Origin: Ligustrum vulgare
Taxonomy: Eukaryota > Streptophyta > Magnoliopsida > Lamiales > Oleaceae
Reading direction: 5' to 3'
DNA length: 64,000 nt
NCBI GenBank assembly: GCA_963555705.1
Contig: OY743190.1
Location: 32,470,929-32,534,928 of the forward strand
Positions 47,081-59,301 of the stretch are shown here, piece after piece. Position numbers and translations under genes: made by a program. The notes under the pieces are model-generated. The model was not told the origin of the DNA and did no database searches. It worked only from the letters and a program-made list of their open reading frames with translations. How positions within the stretch are numbered: position 1 is the stretch's first letter; each line of letters starts with the position of its first letter.

Positions 47081-47497
47081 TGTAACATCCCGAAAATTTA
47101 ATGTTTTTCAATCATGAAATATATTTTGAGCATATAACAAAATCTGTTTGGAAATCTAATTGATAGCAATAAAAAATTTCAAATCTTGTAATTTAAGATT
47201 TGAAAACCTAGTTCGAGATACCTACTTCAACCTATTATAATTTTCATTATAGTCGATTGTTTTTAACATAGGAAATTTTATATGAAACTATATACTTAAC
47301 GTTTTATTTGGATATCAAGATCATTCTATTGGATACCATGTGATTAATCAAAATAGAAGCCAAACGAGAAAGAAGTTTCATCTTTCTTTCTCAATAAAAT
47401 TTCATGTGATGAAATAAAGTTTTAGTCTACAAGGTCTAGGAGTGCCACTTCCCTCCATCTCAAGAGAAGTGGCTTTTATAAAAATGAGGTTTATCAT
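47081..47497 (+). repeat. 3' LTR (part) of the second Tekay-like remnant
   Basis: It starts TGTAACATCCCGAAAATTTA directly after the chromovirus tail, a common start for this lineage. It runs until the copia insertion at about 47498. Sequence after 51350 may be the remainder. No 5' LTR was found. Confidence 0.55.
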
Positions 47498-47718
47498 ATA
47501 AAAATGAGAAGTAATTGCAGAGAGATAAAAGTAGGAGGCGAGAATGAGAGATTAATTGTGTTATATTATTCACTCAATGAATACATATATTTATACTACA
47601 GAAGATTAACCTAATCTTGGTGAACAAGTAAAGATATATAGAAGGTATATTCTAATCTATCTTAATTGATAAACATAACAAAAATTAACAGATAATGATA
47701 AGGAAAGAATTGTGTAAA

Positions 47719-48660
47719 TTATGATATATCATTGATATGCTCCCTCAAGATGGAGGGCGGAAGGACTCCAATCTTGAACATGGTAGTCTCCAATCTCGGT
47801 CCAGACAAAGGTTTGGTTAAAGCATCGGCTAGCTGGTCTAAAGAAGAAACATATGAGACACGTAATTCTCCATGTTGCATTTTTTCACGAACAAAGTGAA
47901 AGTCAAGTGCAATATGTTTCATGCGCGAGTGGAAAATATAAGCCCCAGTAGAATAGCGATCATCAAGGTTACCACCCCAATCCGCATCGGAAAAGGCATG
48001 AAGTGTTAAGGGAGAACTTTTACGAAGGAACAGGCCATAATAAATGGTACCTCGAAGATATCGAAGAAGGCATTTGACCGAGCACCAATGAGTAGTAAGG
48101 ACGAGTCGGATTTAGAATTACATAATCCAGCCATAAGTAGGAAGGTTTTGAGTTCATTATACCAGGCTTGAGGAGCTTGCTTTAGGCCATAGAGGGATTT
48201 TCGAAGATGACAGACATGATTTGGGAAATTTTTGTCAATGAGGCCTGGGGGTTGAGTCATGTACACATCCTCAGTTAGAGTCCCATGTAAGAAAGCATTG
48301 TTAACATCGAGCTGATGCAATGACCAACCTCGAAGTAGGGCTAGGGAAAGGATAAGCCGAACAGTGGTAGGTTTAATGACAGGGCTAAATGTATCATGAA
48401 AATCAACGCCTTAGCATTGGTGAAAACCTTTGGCTACCAAGCGTACTTTGTAGCGATCAATGGAACCATCAGGTTTGTGTTTAATATGGAAGACCCAACG
48501 GCATGCGAAAACATTTAAATTGGGGGATGAAGGAAGAAGATCCCAAGTACCATTTGCAAGTAAGACATCAAATTCTTGGGACATTGCCTTTCGCCATAGA
48601 GGGTCCTTGAGTACTTGTGTGACATTTTTGGGTTCAAGGGGAGATGGCTAAAAGACCGTA
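47719..48660 (-). pseudogene. copia reverse transcriptase-RNase H, catalytic box deleted
   Basis: The RT N-terminus is recognisable at 48660-48090: [45 protein letters not shown] and [16 protein letters not shown] interrupts it before GVDFHDTF. The sequence then jumps to the connection/RNase H region: [36 protein letters not shown], then HFVREKM and LADALTKPLS at 47719-47922. The YVDD segment and much of RNase H are missing, so the product cannot be active. Confidence 0.85.
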
Positions 48661-48821
48661 TTTTGGGTTTGGGACTTTAATGTTGTTTTTCGCTCTAGTG
48701 ATCATTGGGTGATTATTAGGATTTGGGGGATTCTGTGTTGGGACGGGGTTGTAGTTTATGAGAATAGTGCTTGAGGAGGAAGAAGGTGAGTCCAAGTGTA
48801 ATGGAGTAGGAGGGGCAGTAG

Positions 48822-49902
48822 TTATGGATTGAAGGGAATTGACTGGGACGAAGGCAAGTGGTCTCCAATGCAGGATGCATCCAATTCTTGAGAGGATGAT
48901 GTAGATGGAGTGTGTTGCCGGCCAGAGATATCCTGAGAAGTAGAGGCATTGTCGGGTGCTACATGTGAATTTGCAAGAGATAATGAAAGTGGTTGAGAGA
49001 AAGAAGTATTGGGCTTAATAGGTGACATAAACGTGGAAGAAGAGGGGAAAACTGACTCGACAAATTGGACGTGACGAGAGACATAAATCCTTTGAGTTGG
49101 TTGTCCATACAAAGATATCCACTTTGGGAATTGGAATATCCCAAGAAGACACAAGGTTTGGACTTCGGTTCTAATTTGTGTGAACTGTATGGCTTCAACC
49201 ATGGATAGCATAGGCAGCCAAAGACTCAAAGTTTGGTTAGGTTAGGAACAATCTTAAATAGTTTTTCAAAGGATGATAAATATTCCAGATTGACTTTGGG
49301 TAACCTATTAATCAAATAAGCAAATCCATTGTGTTCAGATGTATGAGGCGGAGTCGTGAGATGTGTAATGCCGTTACTAGACAAGTAGGAACGAAGAGCA
49401 AGAAATTCCCCTCCATTGTCAGTATAAAGGCGAGTAATTTTGGTGTTCAGAGAATTTTCAACAAGAGACTTAAATCGTAAGAAAACATTAAAAACACCAT
49501 ATTTCTTTCGTAAAGGAAAGAGCCAAATATACTTAGAGTAGTGATCAATGAAAGAAACATAGTATTTAAAACCATCATAAGAATAAACTGTGGAAGTCCA
49601 TACATCAGAGAAAATTAAGTCTAAAGGAAATGAGCTAGCGAGTCTCGACTCAGAAAATGATAACTTGTGACTTTTGTGACACTGGCATGCATTGCAAAAA
49701 AATCCAAACTACTCATTATAGGTAACGATAATTTATTAGAAAGTCTTAAATGAGACAGAACCTTCCTAGATGGGTGACCGACACGATTATGCCAAACAGA
49801 CAAAGACGACCAAGAAGCAGAAAAAGCAAGTAGTGGGACAAAGATGACCGAGAAGCAGAAAAGGCAAGTAGTGGGGCTGTGTTTGAGGATGACAAAGGCC
49901 AA
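48822..49902 (-). pseudogene. copia integrase, catalytic-Glu segment deleted
   Basis: GAG-pre-integrase (WHNRVGHPSRKVLSHLRLSN) and the zinc module (CNACQCHKSHKLSF, in a shifted frame) come first. The core follows, with DVWTSTVYSYDGFKYYVSFI and YTDNGGEF. After SEHNG the text jumps to AYLINRLPK, skipping the segment that holds the third catalytic residue. The domain end FLGYSNSQSGYLC and a Ser/Pro/Thr-rich linker follow. It has several frameshifts. Confidence 0.82.
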
Positions 49903-49960
49903 GCATAGACTCCATCTTTAACAGGTCCTCGAGTGATTGGAGTTCTCGTCCGGAGATCCT

Positions 49961-50951
49961 TCACAACAAAGGAGTGCGGTGAGAATTCAACACAAAGATT
50001 GTGTTGGATGGAGAGGGCGAAGAGGCATAGTGAGTAGAAGGCGAGGAGTTCAGCTGAGGGTAGTTGGAGCCAGGATTGGTGTTGGAGTGATTGCTCCAAG
50101 GGATGTGCTTATAAGTTGGACACCGACGAGCTGAATGACCCTGTTGGTTACATAGCTGGCAGTATCCACGGTAAGGGCGAGGGTTTATGGAGTTGGCCTG
50201 ATTTGTAGGGCTGCGATTTTGTGGAATGGAGGACAAGCGGTTAGAGTTGTTGGAGTGGTTTCTTGACTGTTGGCTGGAACGAGAGTTGAAAGAGGGTTTG
50301 AAGGCAGCTTGGGCAGTTATGGGGCTGATTGAAGATAGGTTGGTGCTGTCCAACTGGAGCTGAGTTTCCCTGGTGATGAGCTTCTCATGGAGCTCTATGA
50401 AGGATATAAAACTGTCACGGGCACGAACTGCTTCATTTAATCCATTATATTCTTGTCCAAGACCACGCAAGATTTGTAGGGTGAGTTCATCAGAATCAGG
50501 TGCAGCACTTAAGAGGCTCAGATTGTCCACAATACTTTTAACATTGTGCATGTATTCTTGAATAGAAGTATCTCCTTTCAGAAATGTATTCAATTGATTT
50601 TTGGGGTTCATGATACGTCCTCTTGAAGGCTTAGCATAGGTGCTCTCAATTGTTTGCCAGGCATCACGAGATGACTTGGCTGCGGCGATAAAGGACACCA
50701 AGTTTGGCGAGAGTGAACTGACAAGTGCATTGAGCAAGAGTTTATCTTGCCTAACCCAGTGCATGAAAGCTGAATTTGGGACTTTGCTTGAATCCGTGGT
50801 AAGGTAAGGTAGCCGGTGGACATGTTGTTGTTCCATCAACATATCCAAGTAAATCATAACCAACGAGTAAGCAGTGAATCTGAACATACCAAGCCGAATA
50901 ATTTGTAGATGTTAACTTAATAGGCAACTGGGATTTAGAATTTATAACCAC
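49961..50951 (-). pseudogene. copia gag, one frameshift
   Basis: Gag starts at Met 50951 (MVINSKSQLPIKLTSTNYSA) and shifts frame near 50800. It then stays open to 49961 through DAWQTIESTYAKPSRGRIM, a long helical capsid region and NGLNEAVRARD. A CCHC zinc knuckle CQLCNQQGHSARRC (about 50145-50105) ends the nucleocapsid part. The length of about 310 residues is normal for copia gag. Confidence 0.88.
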
Positions 50952-51349
50952 AAGAGGATTCGGTTGAGAGATGGTAGTAGTAATTAACAGTGGCGGGGGG
51001 AAGAGTGGAGCTTTCTTTGGAGGGATTCTTGGATCTTTCTCGTTAGAGGCATATAAAAATGAGAAGCAATTGCAAAGAGATAAAAGTAGGAGGCGAGAAT
51101 GAGAGATTAATTGTGTTATATTATCCGCTCAATGAATATATATATATATATATATATATACACTACAGAAGGTTAACCTAATCTTGGTGAACAAGTAAAG
51201 ATATATACAAGGTATATTCTAATCTACTTAATTGATAAACATAAGAAAATTAACAGATAATGATAAGAAAAGAATTGTGTAAATTATGATATATCGTCGA
51301 TATATAAAGAAAGAATTGTGTAAATTATGATATATCCTTGATATATCAA

Positions 51350-54300
51350 AATAATGATTATTGAGGATTAAAGAAAATATCAAACAATATTTTAAAATCA
51401 CTTTTAGTTGTACAAAATAAGGGGCTCAATTTATAAGATATTGGGTTCTATTTATTTGAAAGTATCAATTGTGATTCAAATTATCCAATAATAAGTTTTT
51501 TTTTTTTTTTTATTGAGAAATATAAAAATAATTATCTATAGCTATATCTTTTTAATTATTGTGGTACATTAGACGGACCTTTTCTGTTATACACTTTTCG
51601 TTGACTTAAGTTATAATTTTAGTTGTAATAAACATAATTTTTTAAATCACTTTGTATTCATATATTTTTTTTGAAATTATTTTTAACTAGTTAGTTTACA
51701 TTACAAAAATAGATAAATGTGATTATATATTGTATTTCTACACCCCCAAAATAGTGTGTAAATATATTGTAAGTTATCTAAAAAATATATATATGTTGCG
51801 CTTATTTATGCTTAAATTGAAAAAATAATTTATATATGATTAATATTTAAAAATAACAAAAATTTATATATTAATATTGTATTCATACTAAAGATTTCAT
51901 TAAATCATATAATATGAAATTAACAAAAATTTGAACATAACCCCCCCCCCCCCTCCAACTTGATACTAATTTAAAAAATTATGTTAATTACACTTTCAAA
52001 AAAAAAAAAAATTATGTTAATTACAATTAAAATTATAACTCAAGTCAATGAACAGTATATAACAAAAAAAATGTATGTCTAAAGTACCACAATAACTAAA
52101 GTGATATAACTATAGATAATTATTTTATATTTTTCGATAAACAAAAACAACTTATCATTGGATAACTTTGTTTGGTAACAATGTTTGGTTTATAGATTGA
52201 TTTACTTATATTTTTGAGGTAAAAAAGTAGTGGTTAAAAATTAGAGAGGGAAAATGTTTGTTTAAAAAATGATTTAAAAAATTATGTAGTTTATAAATTA
52301 GTTTATAATAATTAAATTTAAAAAAAAATGAAGGAAGTTACCGAACTGATTTTAAAATATAACTCCTCCATCTCACTTCAAAAAGGCCACCACTTTTAAC
52401 AAAATATAATATTTAAATAGGGGTTTCGAATTTTCTATCTGAAAGCAATGTTTATATATTTACTTATTTATTTATTGCTTCCAAATATATATTTTTAAAA
52501 TTTAAAAAAATTTAAGGAGCGTGACACGTATCATCATCATCAATTATTTATTCTATTAGAGTTATCTAAAGTGAACTATTGAAGATTATCGACAAAATTT
52601 TCGTTGGTGATCATTAGCCCTATAAATTTTTACACGAGGCCCTTAAAAAACTTCTTTATGTGGACAAAAGTAATTAATTCAATCCAGTTACTACACATGT
52701 CAGTTTATCCATCACGACATCATAGTCATGAAATGAAATTAGTTAGTAATTGCAGTTTGCAAGTAAAGTGAAAAGTAAGGTCAAATGCACAATTTATATT
52801 AGTTTCACCGACGGTCTTGTTTTTCAATACGTTCATACTTTGCATAGTACCTATTATATATTATTATTATTATTATTATTATTATTGGAGCACGCGTAAA
52901 TTCATTTCAACTGTCAAATTGTATAACACAACTTCATCAGATCAAACAATTTTTGTTTTAAACCACTTTATTCATCTACATCTATCTACGATATATATAT
53001 ATATATATATTAAAAGTATGGATAAATTGAAATATTTTGATTTCTCATTTTATCCTCACATTCTTTTTTTTTTTTTTTTGCTCAATAACATCCTTAGTTT
53101 ATTTATCGAAACTTGTTTTACATTTATTTTAATTCTAATTTCAAAAATATTAATTTATCTACGTTGACTAAATCGAAATTGGTTATCCAAATAATATTAA
53201 TTTAGCGTCGTTACTTTTTAATTTACTTTAAAATATTGTCCCATCAAATTTTATTTCTCGTGATAATTTCATTGAACAATTTAAAGTGTGCATTTGCGCG
53301 TTTAATATATTTTATTCTATTTTTAATTCTATCAATTATCTTTAGTCCTCTATTGGGTAATATTATTTTACAATATAAATACACTTTTTGAACAATTCAA
53401 AGAATGTGTTTATACTTTTACTGAATTTTTTTTTTTTTTAATTCAAACAATTATATTTTAGTTACCGATAAAAATAGACATTTTTAAAAAATAAAATAAA
53501 ATAAGGTGAGTTTGAAACTTTTTATTTTTAAACTCACTAAGTTCTTATCAAAACCATCAATTAATTTATATAAAAAGAAAAATATTTTTTTTGGATTATT
53601 TTCTAATTAAGTATATAAAATAAATAATTTCAAATCTCTTTAAAAAAGAAGAAAATCAAAACTTAAATTTTAGTTCAATTTACATAGTCACTGTTTGATA
53701 ATGATTAGAATCAGATTTTAATAGATTTTGAAAAATAATTATTGACTTTTATTTAGATTAAAATCTTATTTTAATTTCTCTCAAACATGAGCATAAAATT
53801 AATCTTTTTTTCATCATACAAATTGCTCACAAATTAATTTAATTTATCCATGCACAATTTTTTCACATTTTTTCACAACTTACCATAAATATATTATAAA
53901 GCAATTATTGATTACCCTAATCTTTTCTTTATACATAATAAATAAATAAATATATAAAAGGCGACTAGTTCCTAAATCTGTTTTCCCGCCTAAATTCAGT
54001 TTCAAAAAATGGCGCAGTCGAGTTTTTAATTCCATTTTGAATAAAATTAAATTTATTTTAATTAGTTGGCAGTATTAATGATACATGATAGTTAATTTTG
54101 ACAAGCATTTATTTTTTAAAATATAAATAATTATGTAAATTAATAATATATGGTAACAAATTAATATATGATTATGTCCATAGAGATTAAAATTGTTAAC
54201 CATCTTGATTAATTGCATAATTGTTAATAAGTACGGCATAATTGATATTAATTTAGTCTAAATAACATAAATCATGAATTACTTTGTTTAAATTCATATT

Positions 54301-54370
54301 ATACTAATAATTATTTCTTTATTATAAGCACATATTCATTTAGATTAAATGAAAAGTCACATTTTCTTCA
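51350..54370. other. AT-rich intergenic sequence, no gene seen
   Basis: It contains C runs (51940-51953), a MITE-family copy near 52165-52330, (ATT)n at 52858-52886, (TA)n at 52991-53010 and long poly(T/A) stretches. A frame at 52817-53167 spans the microsatellites and is not convincing. Confidence 0.55.
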
Positions 54371-54374
54371 ATAT

Positions 54375-55195
54375 TTTCTGAAATCACATCAAAGATTAAA
54401 TGTATAAGTCTTATTTTGTACATTTTAATTTTCTCACGTGTCAAACTATTTCAAAATTATTTTATTTAAATAATTATATTTATAATTTCTTAACTAAATT
54501 TAATTTGGTCATAAATAATTAATTTCAATTCGAATTGACACTCATATTACTCATTTTGTTCATTTATTAATTTATTTACTCATTTTGTTTGTTTGTTTAT
54601 TTATTTGTTTAATTAGTTTTATTTATTTATTTATTTATTCATTTTGTTCATTTATTTATGTTTAATACTATTGGTTTAAATAATAAAAATATGCAAAATA
54701 CATATTACTGACTTTACAATTAGTTTAACTAATTTTTATCAAAATAAAAATAAAGGCATGTTAGCAAACTTTTAATATTTCAAAATAGGGTGTGGTTAAA
54801 TACATTTATTTAAAACGTATAAAAATAATTTTTTTGGGTAACATAACACTTTGACTACTCGATGAAAAATGAAAAGTCGTGTTGTATTGAAAATTATTGA
54901 ATAAGTTTTGATTATTTTGATAGTTCGTCTCTATAATTTTTTAATTTTTTAAAATTCTGTTATTGTGGTGGTTTCACGTTGTAGACCGGTTTATATGGAA
55001 TTTAACTATTTGATTTTGATTTTGATCTTTTTCTTTTCCTTTTCGTTTTAATAAAATTCTGAGCGTATATCACAAAAATATCTATTTTTTTACTTATTAC
55101 AAATTCTATTTAAATATAATTTTTCTTTTCCATTTTAAGTTAAATAAATTCAAATTACAATATTTAAAGAAATTCCTGGAACGATAAACATTAAA
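54375..55195 (+). repeat. Helitron-like interspersed repeat, copy C left part (inverted)
   Basis: This is the reverse complement of 7520-8340 joined to 23435-23620, including the site where the Tekay-like element inserted in copy A. The rest of copy C lies at 62990-63134, beyond the foldback and CRM-like gypsy insertion. Its end CGGGTGTAACACTAG at about 63119-63133 is the best-preserved terminus. Confidence 0.7.
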
Positions 55196-55403
55196 GTAAA
55201 ATATTTGGTTAAAAATTGGTATGTTTAGCCCCTGTTTGAACCATGTTATAATCTCTAATAACTTTCTGAACAACACACATTCTCTCTCTTCAAATCATTT
55301 TTTAAAAATTGGAGAAAGAAATTGTGTGTTGTTCAGAAAGTTATTAGAGATTATAACATGGCTCAAACAGGGGCTAAACATACCAATTTTTAACCAAACA
55401 AAT
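55190..55403. mobile_element. foldback element, right arm interrupted by a gypsy element
   Basis: Arms of about 90 bp (TTTGGTTAAAAATTGGTATG... and its inverse ...TTTTTAACCAAA) enclose a short AT loop. 55204-55398 forms an almost perfect hairpin. Joining 55403 to 62303 extends the pairing (AAAATATTT / AAATATTTTA), so the gypsy element at 55404-62297 landed inside the right arm. The arm motif resembles the GGTTAAAAAGT MITE family. Frames through it are artefacts. Confidence 0.8.
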
Positions 55404-56237
55404 TATTGGAATCGACCCAAGAACGCCAATAAACCACGATTTAGAGATTGATTCAAATTAATTGAATCAAGCAACCAACACAATCAATTGATATGTTGAC
55501 CTCTTGATCACAAAGAAGATAAATCTCACCCAAGATTTGAACAACAAGAATTAACTCGCAAGTTCGGATTTTATTCAATAAAGAATAAAGAATGTGAAAG
55601 CAATTTGCCTCTCAATTAATATATCAAAGTTGGTTATGAATAATGAAAATTACATCCCTATATATAGGGTCAAAACTAGGTTAAGGAGTTCTAATTAAAT
55701 AAGGAAACAACTACCTAAAATTAAGGAAATAAAAATAACCTAAAATCACGCGTATGTAATGTTACGGCCGTGACTGAATTCCTTACGGCCGTAACCTTGC
55801 TTCTGAGTCACTCTTACGGCCGTGACAATATGACTTACGTCCGTAAGTCCAAAAACGCCCAATTCCAAATTTAAGCAGAAACTCCATTACGGCCGTGACA
55901 CTCGAACTTTACGGCCGTGATTGCTTATGTCTCGCAAATTCAATTTTCAGCAGAAAGTTGGTTACGGCCGTGAGGATTTGTATGTTACGGCCGTAACATT
56001 GAAATTTCACCACTTTCTTCGACGCAATGAATAAGGTTGATCCACTCATCGTTTTGGCTCGGTCCCAACATGGAACTTGTTTCTTTTGATGACACGAACA
56101 TCGTTTTGGCCATTGTTTCTTGAACTAACTTGTCCATTGCTTCCTTGGCCTTCTTGGTTTGCAATCGAGTCATCGGTCCTCCTTTGATCTTCAACGGATC
56201 TTTGTGCGGGCTTGTATCCGTGGTCTGGATCACATCA
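55404..56237 (-). repeat. 3' LTR of the CRM-like element, terminal 43 bp missing
   Basis: On the minus strand it starts TGATGTGATCCAGACC at 56237. It lacks the last 43 bp present in the other LTR (61421-61463), yet abuts an intact CAAAT target duplication. It encodes the last 84 codons or so of pol. 55760-55996 holds eight near-palindromic ACGGCCGT sites. Confidence 0.85.
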
Positions 56238-57893
56238 TCCCTTCCCTCTTCGAAAGGATTCAACCTCGAATCTGTACCTGCATCAAACGGAGATAAATCA
56301 GAAACATTAAATGATGCCGAAACATTATACTCACCAGAAAGATCGAGTTTATAGGCATTATTGTTGATCCTTTCGATCACTTGGAATGGACCATCTCCTC
56401 GCGGTTGTAACTTTGACTTGCACAGTTCTGGAAACCGCTCCTTTCTCAAATGTAACCAAACCCAATCACCGGGTTCAAAAATGATGCCCTTTCTTCCTTT
56501 GTTAGCCTGCGAAGCATAATGTTCATTTTTCTTTTCAATCGCCAACCTCACCTTGTCGTGGAGTGCTTTAACCATCTCAGCCTTTTTCTTGCCATCTAAA
56601 CTACTACGTTCATTCACAGGTAAAGGAATTAAATCCAATGGTGTTAGCGGATTAAAACCATAAACAATTTCAAATGGTGAACACGAAGTAGTAGAATGTA
56701 TAGCCCTATTATATGCAAATTCAATAAATGGCAAACACTCTTCCCAATTTTTCAAATTTTTATTGATTATGGTGCGCAATAATTGAATCATTGTCCTATT
56801 TACTACCTCGGTCTGTCCATCGGTCTGTGGGTGACAAGTTGTAGAAAAAAGTAATTTTGTTCCTAATTTGTTCCAAAAGACTCTCCAAAAATGACTAAGG
56901 AATTTAACATCCATATCCGAGACAATACTTTTAGGCACCCCATGTAAGCGCACGACTTCCCTAAAGAAAATTTCAGCTATGTTTGTAGCATCGTCAGTTT
57001 TGTGGCATGGTATGAAATGTGTCATTTTACTAGAGCGATCTACTACCACAAAAATCGAATCTCGACCCTTCTTAGTCCTAGGCAATCCCAAAAAAAAATC
57101 CACGGAGATATCGACCCAAGGTTCACTAGGGATGGGTAAAGGCATATATAATCCATGGGGTTTAATCCTAGATTTAGCCTTTTTACAAGTAATGCATCTA
57201 TTACAAACCCGAACCACATCAATTTTCATTTTAGGCCAATAGAAATGTTCACTTAGGATTTCAATGGTCTTTTTAACCCCAAAATGACCCATTAAGCCTC
57301 CACTATGGGCCTCTCTCACAAGTAACTCCCTCATTGAACACCTAGGGACACACAATTTATTTTCTCGAAATAAATAATCATCATGTTTAAAGAACCTATC
57401 CACAGCCCCTTTACCACATGAGTCATAAATATTAGAAAAATCCAGGTCATTAGCATACATGTCCTTAATGTATTCAAATCCAAGCAATTTCGAATTTAAA
57501 GAATTTAAAAGAACATACCTTCGAGATAATGCCTCTGCCACCACATTTTCCTTACCTTGTTTGTACCGGATGACATAGGGAAATGTTTCGATGAACTCTA
57601 CCCACCTTGCATGTCTCTTACTCAGTTTAGCTTGACCCCTCAAATGCTTCAAGGACTCATGATCAGTGTGTATCACGAACTCCCGTGGCCACAAGTAATG
57701 TTGCCATGTTTCCAAAGCACGCACAAGTGAGTATAACTCCTTGTCATATGTGGGATAATTAAGTGCAGCCCCTTTTAGTTTTTCACTAAAATAGGCGATT
57801 GGCCTTTGATCCTGCATTAAAACAGCTCCAATGCCTAGCCCCGAGGCATCACATTCAATCTCAAAAGCCTTGTCAAAGTTAGGAAGTGATAAA
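55985..57893 (-). pseudogene. RNase H-integrase part of the CRM-like pol (after the frameshift)
   Basis: Downstream of the one-base deletion near 57891, RNase H reads [35 protein letters not shown] and [13 protein letters not shown]. Integrase has the H-H-C-C module ([26 protein letters not shown]) and the D-D-E core ([40 protein letters not shown]). The GPY/F-type tail [18 protein letters not shown] follows. There is no canonical chromodomain; the C-terminus reads [20 protein letters not shown]. The frame passes through the polypurine tract and ends at 55985, inside the 3' LTR. It is open for 610 codons from 57817. The product would process RNA/DNA hybrid and insert the cDNA. Confidence 0.92.
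56238..56248 (-). other. polypurine tract inside the pol coding region
   Basis: The minus strand reads GAGGGAAGGGA immediately before the LTR start TGATGTG, and these bases also encode EEGRD of the pol frame. Confidence 0.85.
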
Positions 57894-59301
57894 CCGGTGC
57901 TTTACACAACATATTTTTGATTGTTTCAAATGCATACTCCTGTTCTATTCCCCATTTAAATCCTACACTTTTTTTGACAATTTCTGTGAGTGGTGTGGCA
58001 ATCGTGCTAAAATTTTTAACAAAGCGCTTATAAAAACTAGCCAAGCCATGAAAACTCCTAACCTCAGTTATGCTTTTAGGTGTTGGCCACTCTTTAATAG
58101 TTTTGATTTTCTCTTCATCTACTTCTATCCCTCTAGCACTAACCACATAACCAAGAAATACAACTTTTTCCATGCAAAAATCACACTTTTTAAAGTTAGC
58201 AAAAAGTTGCTCTTGTCTTAAAATCACAAGCACACACCAAACATGCTCCACATGCTCATTCAAAGTTTTACTATATATCAAGATATCATCGAAGTAAACT
58301 ACAACGAATTTACCTATAAATGCACGTAAAACATGATTCATTAAACGCATAAATGTGCTAGGTGCATTAGTAAGTCGAAAAGGTATTACTAACCATTCAT
58401 ACAAGCCATACTTAGTTTTAAAAGCAGTTTTCCACTCATCTCCTTCTTTCATTCGAATTTGATGATAACCACTCTTAAGGTCAATTTTACTAAATATGCT
58501 AGAGCCATGCAATTCATCCAACATATCATCTAACCTAGGAATAGTATGACGATACTTTACCGTTATGTTGTTGATGGCCCTACAATCAACACACATCCTC
58601 CACGTTCCGTCCTTCTTCGGTACAAGTAACACGGGTACGGCACATGGGCTCATGCTCTCCCTTATGTACCCCTTACTCATTAATTCCTCAACTTGCTTTT
58701 GAAGCTCCTTCGTCTCCTCGGGATTGCTCCTATAAGCTGGACGGTTTGGAATGACTGCTCCAGGTATAAAATCAATTTGATGCTCAATACCACGAATGGG
58801 TGGCAACCCACTAGGTATATCCTCCGGAAATACATCGTCAAATTCCTGCAATAAAGAAATAGCCAAACTAGGGAGGGATTTGTTAGTTTCATCAAAGGCA
58901 AGGAATGAATCCTTGTACAATAAAAGGACCATTGGTCGTTTTTCCATAAATGTTTTTTTGATTTCACTCCTTTTTGCGTAGAAACTCATTTTTCTTTCTT
59001 TTCTGGCACTCTTCGCTCCCTCTCCTTTTTCTGAGGTATGTACCCCAACACTCTTTTTTTCTCTCGCCTCTCCTTTTTCTGGAGTCGTGGCTCCAACTCT
59101 CTTTTCCTCTCCTTTTTCTGAGGTCGTGGCCTCAACTCTCTTTCTCTCATTTTCCTTTACTCTTTTTTCTTCATCATTTTTCAGTTTTATTTGATCTTCA
59201 TACACTTGTGATGGTGTCAATGGTGCAAGTGTAATGGTTTTTCCCCCTTTGGTAAAGCTATACCTATTTTTATACCCATCATGCGTGACCTTCCTATCAT
59301 A
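57835..59301 (-). pseudogene. linker and reverse transcriptase part of the CRM-like pol
   Basis: After a TAG at 59302-59304 the same frame continues with [17 protein letters not shown] charged repetitive linker follows ([32 protein letters not shown]). RT follows: [69 protein letters not shown] and the intact catalytic [11 protein letters not shown]. The connection domain [18 protein letters not shown] leads to the frameshift near 57891, after KAPV. RT motif residues all look functional. The frame would begin as part of one gag-pol polyprotein, so Met 59220 is not a true start. Confidence 0.92.

Larger units (their letters stand above)
47498..51349 (-). mobile_element. Ty1/copia retrotransposon, internally deleted
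   Basis: Direct repeats of about 240-295 bp at 47498-47737 and 51053-51349 bound gag, integrase and RT/RNase H remnants in copia order on the minus strand. The right LTR has an extra duplicated segment (ATTGTGTAAATTATGATATATC occurs twice, 51270-51345) and an (AT)n tract near 51138-51162. The outer ends are ambiguous because CATATAAAAATGAGAAG is shared by both sides, and I could not confirm a 5-bp target duplication. Gag similarity suggests the Ale/Retrofit lineage. The element is non-autonomous. Confidence 0.88.

Noticed and set aside
55221..55451. Open frame through the foldback arms
   Set aside because: The sequence is a hairpin continued into an LTR; reading is incidental.
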